From the NCBI RefSeq assembly GCF_000003815.2, contig NC_049995.1, forward strand, positions 10,616,468 through 10,680,467: a stretch of DNA of 64,000 nt. The letters run 5' to 3'. The notes beneath the pieces are model-generated. The model saw only the letters and a program-made list of their open reading frames with translations, was not told where the DNA came from and did no database searches. This DNA is from Branchiostoma floridae. Taxonomy: Eukaryota; Chordata; Leptocardii; Amphioxiformes; Branchiostomatidae. The position numbers and the translations under genes were made by a program. The first letter of the stretch is position 1. Every line of letters starts with the position of its first letter. This document shows, one piece after another, positions 59,295 to 62,440 of the stretch.

Positions 59295-60033
59295 GAGTGT
59301 GTGTGTGTGTGTGTCTGTCACTCGGATAGCCATGTCCGCAGTGTAGATCGCCATAAACACATAGCTGGGTAAACAACAGACATGTCACAAAAGTCTACTC
59401 AAAGCACTACTGTAAATCATGTATGTGTGTGTGCGTGTGAGTGTGTATGTCTGTCACTCGGATAGCCATTTCTGCCGTGTAGATCGCCATGAACACATAG
59501 CTATGGAAACAACAGACATGCATCATCAAACGAACAGGTCATCATTTCCCAATATTGTAAATCAAACTTTTCGTTTATTTTTGTTTTCAGATGACAGTTT
59601 TTCAGACTTCATAAAGGTAAGTCAGGCAGCTGTTTTTTTTTTAAGTGAGCAGCTTTGTATTCTATCTATTAAAAAGAAATAAGTGAACAAGGTTGCTTAT
59701 TCTGTCTTTGCTATGCCGCGATCACAACGATCGTATGCCGTCGTGCGATTTTGATGTATTAGAACTTCCAAGCAGACTGACAGAACCAATCGCCGACGAG
59801 GGTTTAATGCAGTCTTTTTACTGATACGACAGCTGAATTTTGTACGACAAATCTACGACTTTCCCAAGAACTGTCCACAGTCTGCGATCGTACGAATATC
59901 GTACGACCAATGTGTTCGGAACCAAGTAGAGAACTGTGTAAATGGTACTTACTCCGTGATGGGGATAGGCCTGGACAGTGACAGGATGAGACTGTTGATG
60001 AGGATGGTACACATCACGAACATCTCAAAATAT
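11433..60033 (-). CDS. Nav: Voltage-gated sodium channel alpha subunit, divergent (23 exons; N-terminus not in view)
   Basis: Plasma-membrane channel with four homologous six-segment domains. The 23 exons listed separately join in consistent phase to 4753 coding bases, about 1583 residues, from domain I S1 to the stop. Seen: S4 sensors in all domains (for example [11 protein letters not shown] in I and [16 protein letters not shown] in IV), an inactivation gate with [13 protein letters not shown], a C-terminal EF-hand-like region ([20 protein letters not shown]) and an IQ motif ([10 protein letters not shown]). These place it in the Nav family rather than calcium channels or NALCN. Pore residues are atypical: D in [10 protein letters not shown] in [10 protein letters not shown] in TFQGWIE and A in TTSAGWND, so the filter is DDQA instead of DEKA. 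The II-III linker is only about 105 residues and the tail after the IQ motif about 20. Exon lengths 129, 92, 64, 174, 54, 138 and 271 equal those I recall for human SCN1A. The first N-terminal exons presumably lie beyond base 64000. Confidence 0.96.
12425..13041 (-). other. Nav intron 22
   Basis: Contains the MITE-like element at 12806-13014, which ends close to the exon 22 donor. Nothing else was recognised. Confidence 0.6.
12806..13014. mobile_element. MITE-like element with about 45-bp terminal inverted repeats
   Basis: Left end TTCACGATTATAAGTACGAA is mirrored by TTATAAGCGTGAATC at the right. The inverted match continues through ACATTGTGGGTA and TACCCACAATGCAT. Same family as 9116-9270 and 43145-43340. 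Confidence 0.65.
13042..13312 (-). CDS. Nav: Nav exon 22: domain IV S1-S3
   Basis: 271 bases between TTCCAG and GTAAGT. Encodes [20 protein letters not shown], then S1, S2 ([16 protein letters not shown]) and S3 ([15 protein letters not shown]). It leaves one base of a Gly codon. This length equals human SCN1A exon 25 as I recall it. Confidence 0.96.
13313..13975 (-). other. Nav intron 21
   Basis: Holds an inverted-repeat element at 13769-13949 of the TTCGCGG-rich family. No other feature was recognised. Confidence 0.6.
13769..13949. mobile_element. MITE-like element, ACTGTAAAT-ended, CGCGG-rich family (copy 1)
   Basis: Starts ACTGTAAATGCA and ends TTTACAGTA. The interior repeats CCGCGAA and ACCGCGAAAA. 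Copies with the same interior lie at 30564-30743 and 61017-61226, in the opposite orientation. Confidence 0.65.
13976..14089 (-). CDS. Nav: Nav exon 21: III-IV linker, inactivation gate
   Basis: 38 whole codons after TTTACAG. Encodes [20 protein letters not shown] followed by [11 protein letters not shown]. The fast-inactivation particle is IFL where vertebrate channels have IFM. The following KKYYN and KKPQK blocks are typical of Nav. Confidence 0.96.
14090..14802 (-). other. Nav intron 20
   Basis: Holds a MITE copy at 14274-14510 of the GGTGGTATCTCACTGCACTT family. The rest is unremarkable. Confidence 0.6.
14274..14510 (-). mobile_element. MITE family A, copy 1 (reverse orientation)
   Basis: Ends match the family terminal repeats: GGTGGCATCGCACTGCACTT at left and GTGCAGTGATATACCACCTT at right. 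The interior matches other copies in reverse, including TACACAAAACGTAAGAAAAA. Confidence 0.7.
14803..14940 (-). CDS. Nav: Nav exon 20: domain III S6
   Basis: 46 whole codons (138 bases) between ATCAG and GTGGGC. Encodes [20 protein letters not shown] and then [20 protein letters not shown], the typical Nav domain III S6. Confidence 0.96.
15650..17190. repeat. Tandem array, about 205-bp unit, roughly 8 diverged copies
   Basis: The block GGGAATTCGACATG and variants recur near 15779, 15981, 16193, 16408, 16606, 16818, 17028 and 17158. Each is preceded by TTTTCCAGGAACGC and usually followed by AATCCCAAGGGAAGATTTTG. Most units are about 200-215 bp; the last is shorter. Confidence 0.85.
17470..17625 (+). 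repeat. Dispersed repeat, possible retrotransposon 3' end (copy 1)
   Basis: Shares TTGCAATTAGCCCTCGGGCA and TAGAAATAGCCAACACTAG with an opposite-strand copy at 60148-60290. It ends near AATAAACTTC, as a polyadenylated element might. The family is not identified. Confidence 0.5.
17732..17785 (-). CDS. Nav: Nav exon 19: domain III pore filter
   Basis: 54-base exon encoding [18 protein letters not shown]. The selectivity position that is Lys in DEKA channels is Gln (CAA) here. Acceptor CTTAG, donor GTACGT. The 54-base length is conserved with vertebrate SCN genes as I recall. Confidence 0.95.
17786..18572 (-). other. Nav intron 18
   Basis: AT-rich intron. Nothing recognised. Confidence 0.5.
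18573..18836 (-). CDS. Nav: Nav exon 18: domain III S5 and first part of pore region
   Basis: 88 whole codons. Encodes [20 protein letters not shown], then [15 protein letters not shown], an extracellular loop and [17 protein letters not shown] leading into the pore helix. Acceptor CCTTAG, donor GTAATT. Confidence 0.96.
18837..19477 (-). other. Nav intron 17
   Basis: AT-rich intron with a short ATCATCATC run near 19226. Nothing else recognised. Confidence 0.5.
19478..19603 (-). CDS. Nav: Nav exon 17: domain III S4
   Basis: 42 whole codons. Encodes the S3 end and the voltage sensor [19 protein letters not shown] followed by WQGMK. Acceptor CTTGAAG, donor GTGAGA. Confidence 0.95.
19814..19970. 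mobile_element. Fold-back (hairpin) element, about 157 bp
   Basis: Nearly the whole element is one inverted repeat. ATAATCTCCAAGCAGATCTT at the left is mirrored by AAGATCTGCTTGGAGATTA at the right, and inner arms with AGTATCATAAGCT and AGCTTATGATACT continue the match to a short loop. Confidence 0.75.
20427..20624. mobile_element. Fold-back element, about 198 bp
   Basis: Outer arms TTTCATATAATGAAATACTA and ATTTCATTATATGAAA, and inner arms TGGTTGGTGGGGAAAATCGT and ACGATTCTCCCCACCAACC, form an extended inverted repeat. Confidence 0.7.
20831..21004 (-). CDS. Nav: Nav exon 16: domain III S1 end to S3
   Basis: 58 whole codons (174 bases). Encodes [21 protein letters not shown]2 with [13 protein letters not shown], and S3 with [12 protein letters not shown]. 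Acceptor TTACAG, donor GTAGGT. Confidence 0.96.
21005..21472 (-). other. Nav intron 15 with GT microsatellite
   Basis: A long imperfect GT microsatellite occupies about 21155-21248. Nothing else recognised. Confidence 0.65.
21473..21913 (-). CDS. Nav: Nav exon 15: domain II S6 end, II-III linker, domain III S1
   Basis: 147 whole codons. Begins [20 protein letters not shown], the S6 end. A linker of about 105 residues follows, then [17 protein letters not shown] and S1 ([17 protein letters not shown]). The whole II-III linker sits in one exon and is shorter than in vertebrate Nav1 channels. No obvious ankyrin-binding motif of the vertebrate type was seen in it. Confidence 0.95.
21914..22567 (-). 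other. Nav intron 14
   Basis: AT-rich intron. Nothing recognised. Confidence 0.5.
22568..22742 (-). CDS. Nav: Nav exon 14: domain II pore and S6
   Basis: Starts after GCGTAG, completes an Arg codon and ends before GTGAGT. Encodes [32 protein letters not shown] and the start of S6. The filter residue is Asp (GAC) where Nav channels have Glu, and the outer-ring position three residues later is Lys. Confidence 0.96.
22796..23080 (-). mobile_element. Non-LTR retrotransposon 3' fragment (reverse transcriptase C-terminus)
   Basis: The minus strand reads [20 protein letters not shown] followed by [14 protein letters not shown] and a stop. This matches the C-terminal signature of CR1/L2/Jockey-type reverse transcriptases (FFPRTI.WNSLP...SFK.RL). 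A GC-rich 3' end and a GATATA simple repeat follow, consistent with the end of a truncated insertion. Only the tail is present, so it cannot be active. Confidence 0.75.
23114..23301. mobile_element. Fold-back / MITE-like element, about 188 bp
   Basis: Left arm ATATGTCAAACAGTTTCCCC and right arm GGGGGAACTATTTGACATAT are inverted copies. The match continues through GTCGGAAGTG and CATTTCCGAC. Confidence 0.65.
23734..23918 (-). CDS. Nav: Nav exon 13: domain II S4 end and S5
   Basis: Starts after CTTTTAG in phase 0. Encodes [20 protein letters not shown] and then S5 with [15 protein letters not shown]. Joined to exon 12 (SVLRSFRL), the S4 gains one Arg triplet relative to the usual SFRLLRVFKLAKSW. 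Confidence 0.93.
23919..24668 (-). other. Nav intron 12
   Basis: Contains a 30-bp unit tandem repeat (24387-24476). Otherwise nothing recognised. Confidence 0.55.
24387..24476. repeat. Three tandem copies of a 30-bp unit
   Basis: CAGTACATGTTTCAGAAAGC followed by TGTTGTACAA is repeated three times with one mismatch (TGGT in the last copy). The near identity suggests a recent expansion. Confidence 0.9.
24669..24770 (-). CDS. Nav: Nav exon 12: domain II S3 and start of S4
   Basis: 34 whole codons. Encodes [20 protein letters not shown] and [14 protein letters not shown]. Acceptor TTTCAG, donor GTCAGT. The donor is weaker than the others but fits phase and homology. Confidence 0.93.
24771..25122 (-). 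other. Nav intron 11
   Basis: Short AT-rich intron. Nothing recognised. Confidence 0.5.
25123..25194 (-). CDS. Nav: Nav exon 11: domain II S2
   Basis: 24 whole codons encoding [20 protein letters not shown] followed by KYFQ. Acceptor GCCCAG, donor GTAAAT. Confidence 0.95.
25195..25787 (-). other. Nav intron 10 with duplicated exon 10 ends
   Basis: Mostly a tandem array built from the 3' end of exon 10, its donor and an adjoining CACGAGATTCTCGC-type palindromic spacer. See the repeat entry. Confidence 0.65.
25430..25835 (-). repeat. Tandem duplication of the exon 10 3' end with its splice donor
   Basis: Three units of about 145 bp each carry a stretch like CGTCCAGCGTCTTTGCCAGG followed by CTCTGACTCA. 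The unit at 25788-25835 is the real exon end. The unit at 25643-25690 is an almost exact copy that keeps a GTAAGG donor. The unit at about 25502-25548 is diverged and has a GTGGG donor. Using the second donor would lengthen the exon by 145 bases and shift the frame. Confidence 0.85.
25788..26053 (-). CDS. Nav: Nav exon 10: I-II linker end and domain II S1
   Basis: Completes a Gly codon after TTACAG. Encodes a Cys-rich stretch ([14 protein letters not shown]), then [20 protein letters not shown] and [20 protein letters not shown] before GTAAGA. The 3' end is tandemly duplicated in the next intron. Confidence 0.95.
26745..27062. mobile_element. MITE with TTAA flanks, 318 bp
   Basis: Begins TTAAGCCCCGGTTACACATA followed by GCCGAA and ends TTCGGCTATGTGTAACCGAG followed by GCTTAA. 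TTAA lies at both ends, as in piggyBac-type insertions. No transposase is present. Confidence 0.7.
27521..27750 (+). mobile_element. MITE family A, copy 2
   Basis: Begins CAGGTATCTCACTGCACTTG and ends GTGCCCCAAGTGCAGTGATC. The interior shares ACTCAACGAATTTCAGAGAT and AAGAACGAATTTT with the other copies. Confidence 0.7.
29273..29526. mobile_element. MITE-like element with CCCCCTTTCCACTAG ends
   Basis: The left end GGCCCCCTTTCCACTAGACG is mirrored by CCTAGTGGAAAGGGGGTATT at the right. No coding capacity. Confidence 0.65.
30564..30743. mobile_element. ACTGTAAAT-ended CGCGG-rich MITE (copy 2)
   Basis: Starts TACTGTAAATGCATTTAAGT and ends ACAGTA. The interior has GGACTTTTCGCGGTGGTTTT, also found at 61017-61226 and, inverted, at 13769-13949. 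Confidence 0.6.
32700..32880 (+). mobile_element. SINE-like, possibly tRNA-derived
   Basis: GGCGCAACGGTTGGAATCGG and CCTGAGTTCGATACTCGCC resemble tRNA A and B boxes, and the B-box wording matches copies at 50095-50300 and 58262-58500. Boundaries are uncertain. Confidence 0.45.
34081..34106. repeat. CA microsatellite that supplies the exon 9 donor
   Basis: A plus-strand CA run abuts exon 9. On the minus strand it reads GTGTGTGTGTGT and provides the GT of the donor. Confidence 0.8.
34107..34263 (-). CDS. Nav: Nav exon 9: I-II linker
   Basis: 157 bases after GCATTAG. Encodes [20 protein letters not shown] and a Ser/Ala/Asn-rich stretch to GEAEQ, leaving one base that completes a Gly codon with exon 10. 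Phase fits both neighbours. The sequence is poorly conserved, as expected for this linker. Confidence 0.8.
34264..34751 (-). other. Nav intron 8
   Basis: AT-rich intron. Nothing recognised. Confidence 0.5.
34752..35108 (-). CDS. Nav: Nav exon 8: I-II linker
   Basis: 119 whole codons between CTACAG and GTAAGT. Encodes a basic, helix-prone stretch ([20 protein letters not shown]) followed by an acidic and Pro-rich part ([17 protein letters not shown]). Phase 0 at both ends matches exons 7 and 9. Confidence 0.85.
35326..39840. mobile_element. Large fold-back element with arms of about 1.9 kb
   Basis: The left arm (35326 to about 37240) and the right arm (about 37260 to 39840) are inverted copies. 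AAGAGCAAATGTCTGTAAGG at 35331 is mirrored by CCTTACAGACATTTGCTCTT ending at 39832. The same small open frames therefore appear on the minus strand at 35330-35816 and on the plus strand at 39346-39832. Each arm carries several roughly 170-bp tandem units with GTGGTTGTCCCTAAAAGTAG-type blocks. The near-palindromic centre is AT-rich around 37250. The right arm is interrupted by another element. Confidence 0.85.
37917..38688. mobile_element. Nested DNA element in the right fold-back arm, about 770 bp
   Basis: Left end CCTGGTATCCAGACATATTA is mirrored by the right end TAATACGGCTGGATACCAGG, and CCCGAGTCTCTT pairs with AAGAGACTCGGG further in. It interrupts a fold-back arm that is continuous in the left copy, so it inserted later. 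Confidence 0.8.
39910..40154. mobile_element. MITE with 34-bp perfect inverted ends and 9-bp target duplication (Mutator-like)
   Basis: Starts AGCACGTCACCGGAACGTAC and ends GTACGTTCCGGTGACGTGCT. The perfect inverted match extends through TGCGCCTGCGCGAA. GAAGAACTA flanks it on both sides (39901-39909 and 40155-40163). The 9-bp duplication and long ends fit a non-autonomous Mutator-like element. Confidence 0.88.
40930..41845. mobile_element. Non-autonomous DNA transposon, 916 bp
   Basis: Ends TACAGTCAAACCCGCCCAAG and GGGCGGGTTTGACTGTA are inverted copies, and internal GTGGTCGC blocks repeat inside both ends (41701-41830). The open frame within it does not look like a transposase. Confidence 0.75.
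43145..43340. mobile_element. MITE-like copy, GCGCAG...TGGGTAATAT family
   Basis: GTGCGCAGCGAAATGTATTG and GTGGGTAATAT at left, with ATTTCGCTGCACATGCACC at right. Same family as 9116-9270 and 12806-13014. Confidence 0.55.
43409..43561 (-). CDS. Nav: Nav exon 7: domain I S6 and start of I-II linker
   Basis: 51 whole codons. Encodes [20 protein letters not shown] and [20 protein letters not shown], then a basic stretch to KML. Acceptor TTTTCAG, donor GTAAGC. Confidence 0.96.
43562..44315 (-). other. Nav intron 6
   Basis: AT-rich intron with a tiny duplication of ATGCCTCCGATGAAA near 43591. Nothing else recognised. Confidence 0.5.
44316..44454 (-). CDS. Nav: Nav exon 6: domain I pore
   Basis: Starts after TTCCAG. 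Encodes [20 protein letters not shown] and [20 protein letters not shown] then ENVYDL, ending before GTTAGG. The domain I filter Asp is present and followed by Tyr. Confidence 0.95.
44455..45186 (-). other. Nav intron 5
   Basis: Contains two imperfect copies of CACATGTC..TGGAAAAATGGTAGAAA (near 44498 and 44586). Otherwise AT-rich with nothing recognised. Confidence 0.5.
45187..45250 (-). CDS. Nav: Nav exon 5: domain I extracellular loop
   Basis: 64-base exon encoding [20 protein letters not shown] with partial codons at both ends. Acceptor TTCCAG, donor GTAAGG. The 64-base length equals human SCN1A exon 7 as I recall it. Confidence 0.93.
45381..45628 (+). mobile_element. MITE family A, copy 3
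   Basis: Begins GGGGCATCTCACTGCACTTG and ends CAGTGAGATACCACCTTT. Terminal repeats and interior match the other copies. Confidence 0.75.
46911..46974. repeat. GT microsatellite
   Basis: About 30 uninterrupted TG units. Short open frames read through it are artefacts of the repeat. Confidence 0.95.
47519..47738 (+). mobile_element. MITE family A, copy 4
   Basis: Begins AAGGTGGTATCTCACTGCGC and ends GTGCAGTGAGATACCACCTT. TA lies on both sides, which suggests a TA target duplication. Confidence 0.78.
48120..48290 (-). repeat. Diverged 38-40-bp tandem array spanning the exon 4 donor
   Basis: About four units share GACTTTTA.TCCAAGTGTATTCA-type sequence. The unit nearest the gene supplies the exon 4 end (GGAATAAAA, then GTACGC). 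The next unit contains an alternative AAAGTATGTC donor that would be out of phase with exon 5. Confidence 0.7.
48271..48477 (-). CDS. Nav: Nav exon 4: domain I S5 and extracellular loop
   Basis: Starts after ACCAG with two bases completing a Gly codon. Encodes [21 protein letters not shown]5 and [12 protein letters not shown], then a loop with three N-glycosylation-type NVT and NKS/T sites, ending TWNK plus one base. The donor GTACGC was chosen because only this phase joins to exon 5 in the frame matching Nav. Confidence 0.9.
48478..49699 (-). other. Nav intron 3
   Basis: Contains the MITE at 48513-48779. The rest is AT-rich with nothing recognised. Confidence 0.6.
48513..48779. mobile_element. 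MITE-like element, 267 bp
   Basis: Left end TGGATAAACTAAACTTTAAG followed by TAACCAACATTACAAATAA is mirrored at the right by TTATTTGTAGTGTTGGTTAG and TTTAGTTTATCCA. A second inner pair is TCTACTGTAGCTTCCGGAAC and AGGAAGCTACAGTAGA. It lies 36 bases upstream of exon 4 in gene sense. Confidence 0.75.
49700..49791 (-). CDS. Nav: Nav exon 3: domain I S3 end and S4
   Basis: 92 bases after AATCAG. Encodes [20 protein letters not shown] followed by [10 protein letters not shown]. Same length as the alternatively spliced exon 5 of vertebrate SCN genes. Only one copy was seen. Confidence 0.95.
50095..50300 (+). mobile_element. tRNA-derived SINE-like element (copy A)
   Basis: GTTCGATACCAGCCGTGCCC resembles a B box. 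GGCACTTTACACGACCTTCC and TCACTTCACCCAGGTGTAAA follow, shared nearly base for base with the copy at 58262-58500. Confidence 0.75.
51120..51363 (+). mobile_element. MITE family A, copy 5
   Basis: Begins GGGTGGTATTTCACTGCAAT and ends GTGCAGTGAGATACCACCTT. TA is present at both flanks. Confidence 0.75.
52080..52215 (-). mobile_element. tRNA-derived SINE-like element, different family
   Basis: The minus strand reads CTTGTAGCTCAACTGATAGC (A-box-like) and GGGTACAATCCTGGGTAGGG (B-box-like), but with a long insert between them, so it is not a functional tRNA. Confidence 0.5.
52205..52690. repeat. Tandem array, about 3 diverged units
   Basis: Blocks GTTCGCCCAATCG and ATTATTCCAGACACATACAC, then a CAGTTATTCAG-type sequence, recur three times. 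The first two units are about 180-190 bp and the last is shorter. Confidence 0.75.
55367..55586 (-). mobile_element. MITE family A, copy 6 (reverse orientation)
   Basis: Begins AGGTGGTATCGCACTGCACT and ends AGTGCAGTGAGATAACACCT. The interior is reversed relative to copies 2-5. Confidence 0.7.
57878..58185. repeat. Tandem array, about 110-bp unit, 3 copies
   Basis: TTAGTTGACCTATATTGCT, a GTGTGTG run, CCCACTTG and GTCCAAGGACACC recur in the same order three times. Confidence 0.8.
58262..58500 (+). mobile_element. tRNA-derived SINE-like element (copy B)
   Basis: GTGTAACTGGTAGAGCGTTC resembles an A box and GAGTTCGATACCTGCC a B box. The body GGCACTTTACACGACCTTCC matches copy A. The head is too degenerate to be called a tRNA gene. 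Confidence 0.75.
58542..58670 (-). CDS. Nav: Nav exon 2 (of those visible): domain I S2-S3
   Basis: 129 bases between CCCCAG and GTGAGT. Encodes [20 protein letters not shown] then [20 protein letters not shown]. Its 5' part with the acceptor is copied several times upstream in the preceding intron. Confidence 0.95.
58622..59520 (-). repeat. Tandem array copying the exon 2 acceptor and 5' coding part
   Basis: CACTCGGATAGCCATCTCTG then GTAGATCGCCATAAACACAT recurs near 58627 (the real exon), 58777, 58981, 59118, 59316 and 59455. Each is joined to AACAACAGACATGTCACAAA, CAAAGCACTACTGT and a GT microsatellite. All but the copy near 58981 keep an AG at the acceptor position. The copies hold about 45 bases of exon and lack its donor end. 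Confidence 0.9.
58671..59952 (-). other. Nav intron 1 (of those visible)
   Basis: Largely made of the exon 2-derived tandem array up to about 59520. From 59700 to 59920 it contains CGATCGTA and TCGTACGA-rich inverted segments, possibly another small element. Confidence 0.6.
59953..60033 (-). CDS. Nav: Nav first visible exon: domain I S1
   Basis: 81 bases between GCCCAG and GTAAGT. Encodes [20 protein letters not shown] then RPIPIT, matching Nav domain I S1 (MLIMCTILTN in vertebrates). Its leading partial codon shows at least one more coding exon lies upstream. Confidence 0.94.
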
Positions 60034-60147
60034 CTGGGCATTCCGTCAAGGAAATGGTTCGTCATAAAAGGCAACATTTTCGAGAAAATACAGGATGCCC
60101 CCCCCCCTGCATTAATTTGCCTTTTGTCAAGCTAGTCGCTCACAATA

Positions 60148-60290
60148 CTTAAAGAAGTTTATTTGCAAGTATGTGCCCGAGGGCTAATTGCAAGTACATG
60201 GTATAAACATAGTGACAATGGACAGTCATGAACAATATTCTACTCTAATGCTAGTGTTGGCTATTTCTAAACAGGTTGGGTTTGACTTTT
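60148..60290 (-). repeat. Dispersed repeat, possible retrotransposon 3' end (copy 2)
   Basis: TGCCCGAGGGCTAATTGCAA and TAGTGTTGGCTATTTCTAAA are the inverse of sequences at 17470-17625. Confidence 0.5.
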
Positions 60291-61016
60291 TTTGGAAGCA
60301 GAGCTAGAGGGAGACGAAAAGCCCCAACTTTTCTAAAATTTGTGGATTTTGAGATTTCAAGAGAAAAGTGGCTTTCTGTTTGTCTGTCAATGTGGGGAAG
60401 TTAGGATAAGTCTTTGTGGCTTCTCAAAACAGAGTGATTCTTTTTCGGTTTCGTTGAATGAACATTTGGAAATGAAATGTGTTTCCATTTGGTTTAGCCC
60501 TAAGGCGTCGCCCAAAAGATCACTTTGTCAGTTTATTGCAGCAGTTACTATTATATAACTCATATTTGCTTCAACAGCTAGACTAAGTACTTCGTTCATA
60601 TTCTAGATCCGCTATTTTACGTAATGAATAAATTCACATTTCTCGAATTAAGTATACAAACGATTAGAAGATACTCGATGAACAGATTTGTACATATCTT
60701 TAGATGTCAGAACCCCCATAATGCAATAATAGGCAAATATATTAGAACTGCTTTGTTATTTGAAAGAATGCCGAAACTAATGGTTAGCCTGATCCATTGT
60801 AACACTATATGAAAGAATTATGTTAGCTCTTATTGTTGTGTTATATGGGACGCTTTATTGTATACCTCTATTTTGTATTTTGAATAACAGTTGTTGGTAC
60901 ATATTGTACTAAGTCTTGTACACTTGTCTTGCACTAAAGTTCTATTCTAGCTCACTCTCTCACTCATCCTCGCCGCATATCAGACTTCGCTGAGGCGGGC
61001 CTATAAACTCATATAA

Positions 61017-61226
61017 TACTGTAAAAAGTTCGCGGAGATTTAATTTAGAGGTAGCGGAAAAATTGACTTTTCGCGGTGGTTTTAATTTCGCGGTAGCACC
61101 ATGCACTGTAGTCTCTTCCTGTTATGGAAAAATGTTAAATTCGCGGTGGTTTTAAACTCGCGGTGAAGCGGCCGCCGCGAAAACGGAGAATATTAAACCA
61201 CCGCGGAAGTTTCTGCATTTACAGTA
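61017..61226. mobile_element. ACTGTAAA-ended CGCGG-rich MITE (copy 3)
   Basis: Starts TACTGTAAAAAGTTCGCGG and ends TTCTGCATTTACAGTA. The interior shares GACTTTTCGCGGTGGTTTTA with copy 2. Confidence 0.68.
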
Positions 61227-61559
61227 ATCGAGATTTCGAAATGATGAGGTTTTAGCAACCTAATTTGCATGGTAACCATTTATTTCATGGAAACCAAACT
61301 GAGTAGCTTCTTTTCATAATCATGAGTATCTCTCTTTTGAAGTTTTATATACATGCTGATACATGCTGATGAGCTTTGCACAGTACCCAGAAGGCGACTG
61401 GAAAGTGATGACTGGCGATAAATTCGCTAATTTGCGCTCCACAATAACCGATGCCATCGGGAGGAGAAGTAATGCCTACGTTATCAGTCTGACTGATCGT
61501 ACGCTTAGGGGAGATGGCTCCTCTCTCGTGTACGTGGAGATCTGTCATCACTCATTAGG

Positions 61560-62440
61560 ACAAAGCATAATTTGACTTAATTAGATGAAACCTGAACTGA
61601 CTCAGTTGGTGAGCGTTCCATTTATTTTTTATGCAATTTGGGGATGATCTTCTTCAGCTTGATCCACACAAAATCCGGTCTTCAAGACACGTAAAGCAAA
61701 ACTTTTTTTCATGATTTGACTTAATTAGATCAGCGATATATTTGTTTTAAGCTGATTCTGCTGTCTGCATTTGATGCGTCTTATGCCGTTAGAGGATGAT
61801 CTTTTTTTAGCGTGTTCCACACAAAATCTGATTGGTCCATACATGTAGTAAACAAAATCTGAACTTTAAGCACACGAATTGTATTTGTGAAATATGTAAA
61901 GATAGCATTCATCATTCCAAAACTTCGACTTGATTGTTTGAACGATATGTTTGTTCTAAGCTGACAGTTCTTGTAGACATTTTATCGGTATTTTTAGATG
62001 ATTGTGGAGTAATTCTTCTTCTGTAATGTACTACATGAAATCTTAACTTAAGCACATGTAAAGCATTCATATAAACATACGACGTATAACATACCTTTAA
62101 CAATTTGATTTGATTACATCAACGATATGTTTGTTTCAAGCTGACTCTACTGGTTGGTATTTCATGTATTTTTCATACCTTCGGGAGTTCATCTTTTTCA
62201 TCTGTGTCCATACTCTACAAAATCTGATCTTTCAGCACGTATAAAGCATTTGTAAAACATACGTTAAGCATAAAATCTACAGTTTAACTTCATTATATCA
62301 ACAATCTCCAGGTTTGATAACATGTATTTGAACGCCATTGGACTTAATCCTATCCAGCTTTGTCTATATATTACACGAAACCTGAACTTTAGGCACACGT
62401 ATACGTAAAGCATACATAAAGGATAAGAAAAGTTACAGGA
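61560..62440. repeat. Diverged tandem array, about 180-bp unit, about 5 copies
   Basis: Units share TTTGACTTAATTAGATCA, GATATGTTTGTTCTAAGCTG, CACAAAATCTGATC and GCACACGTA-type blocks followed by AAAGCAT, in the same order. Confidence 0.65.
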
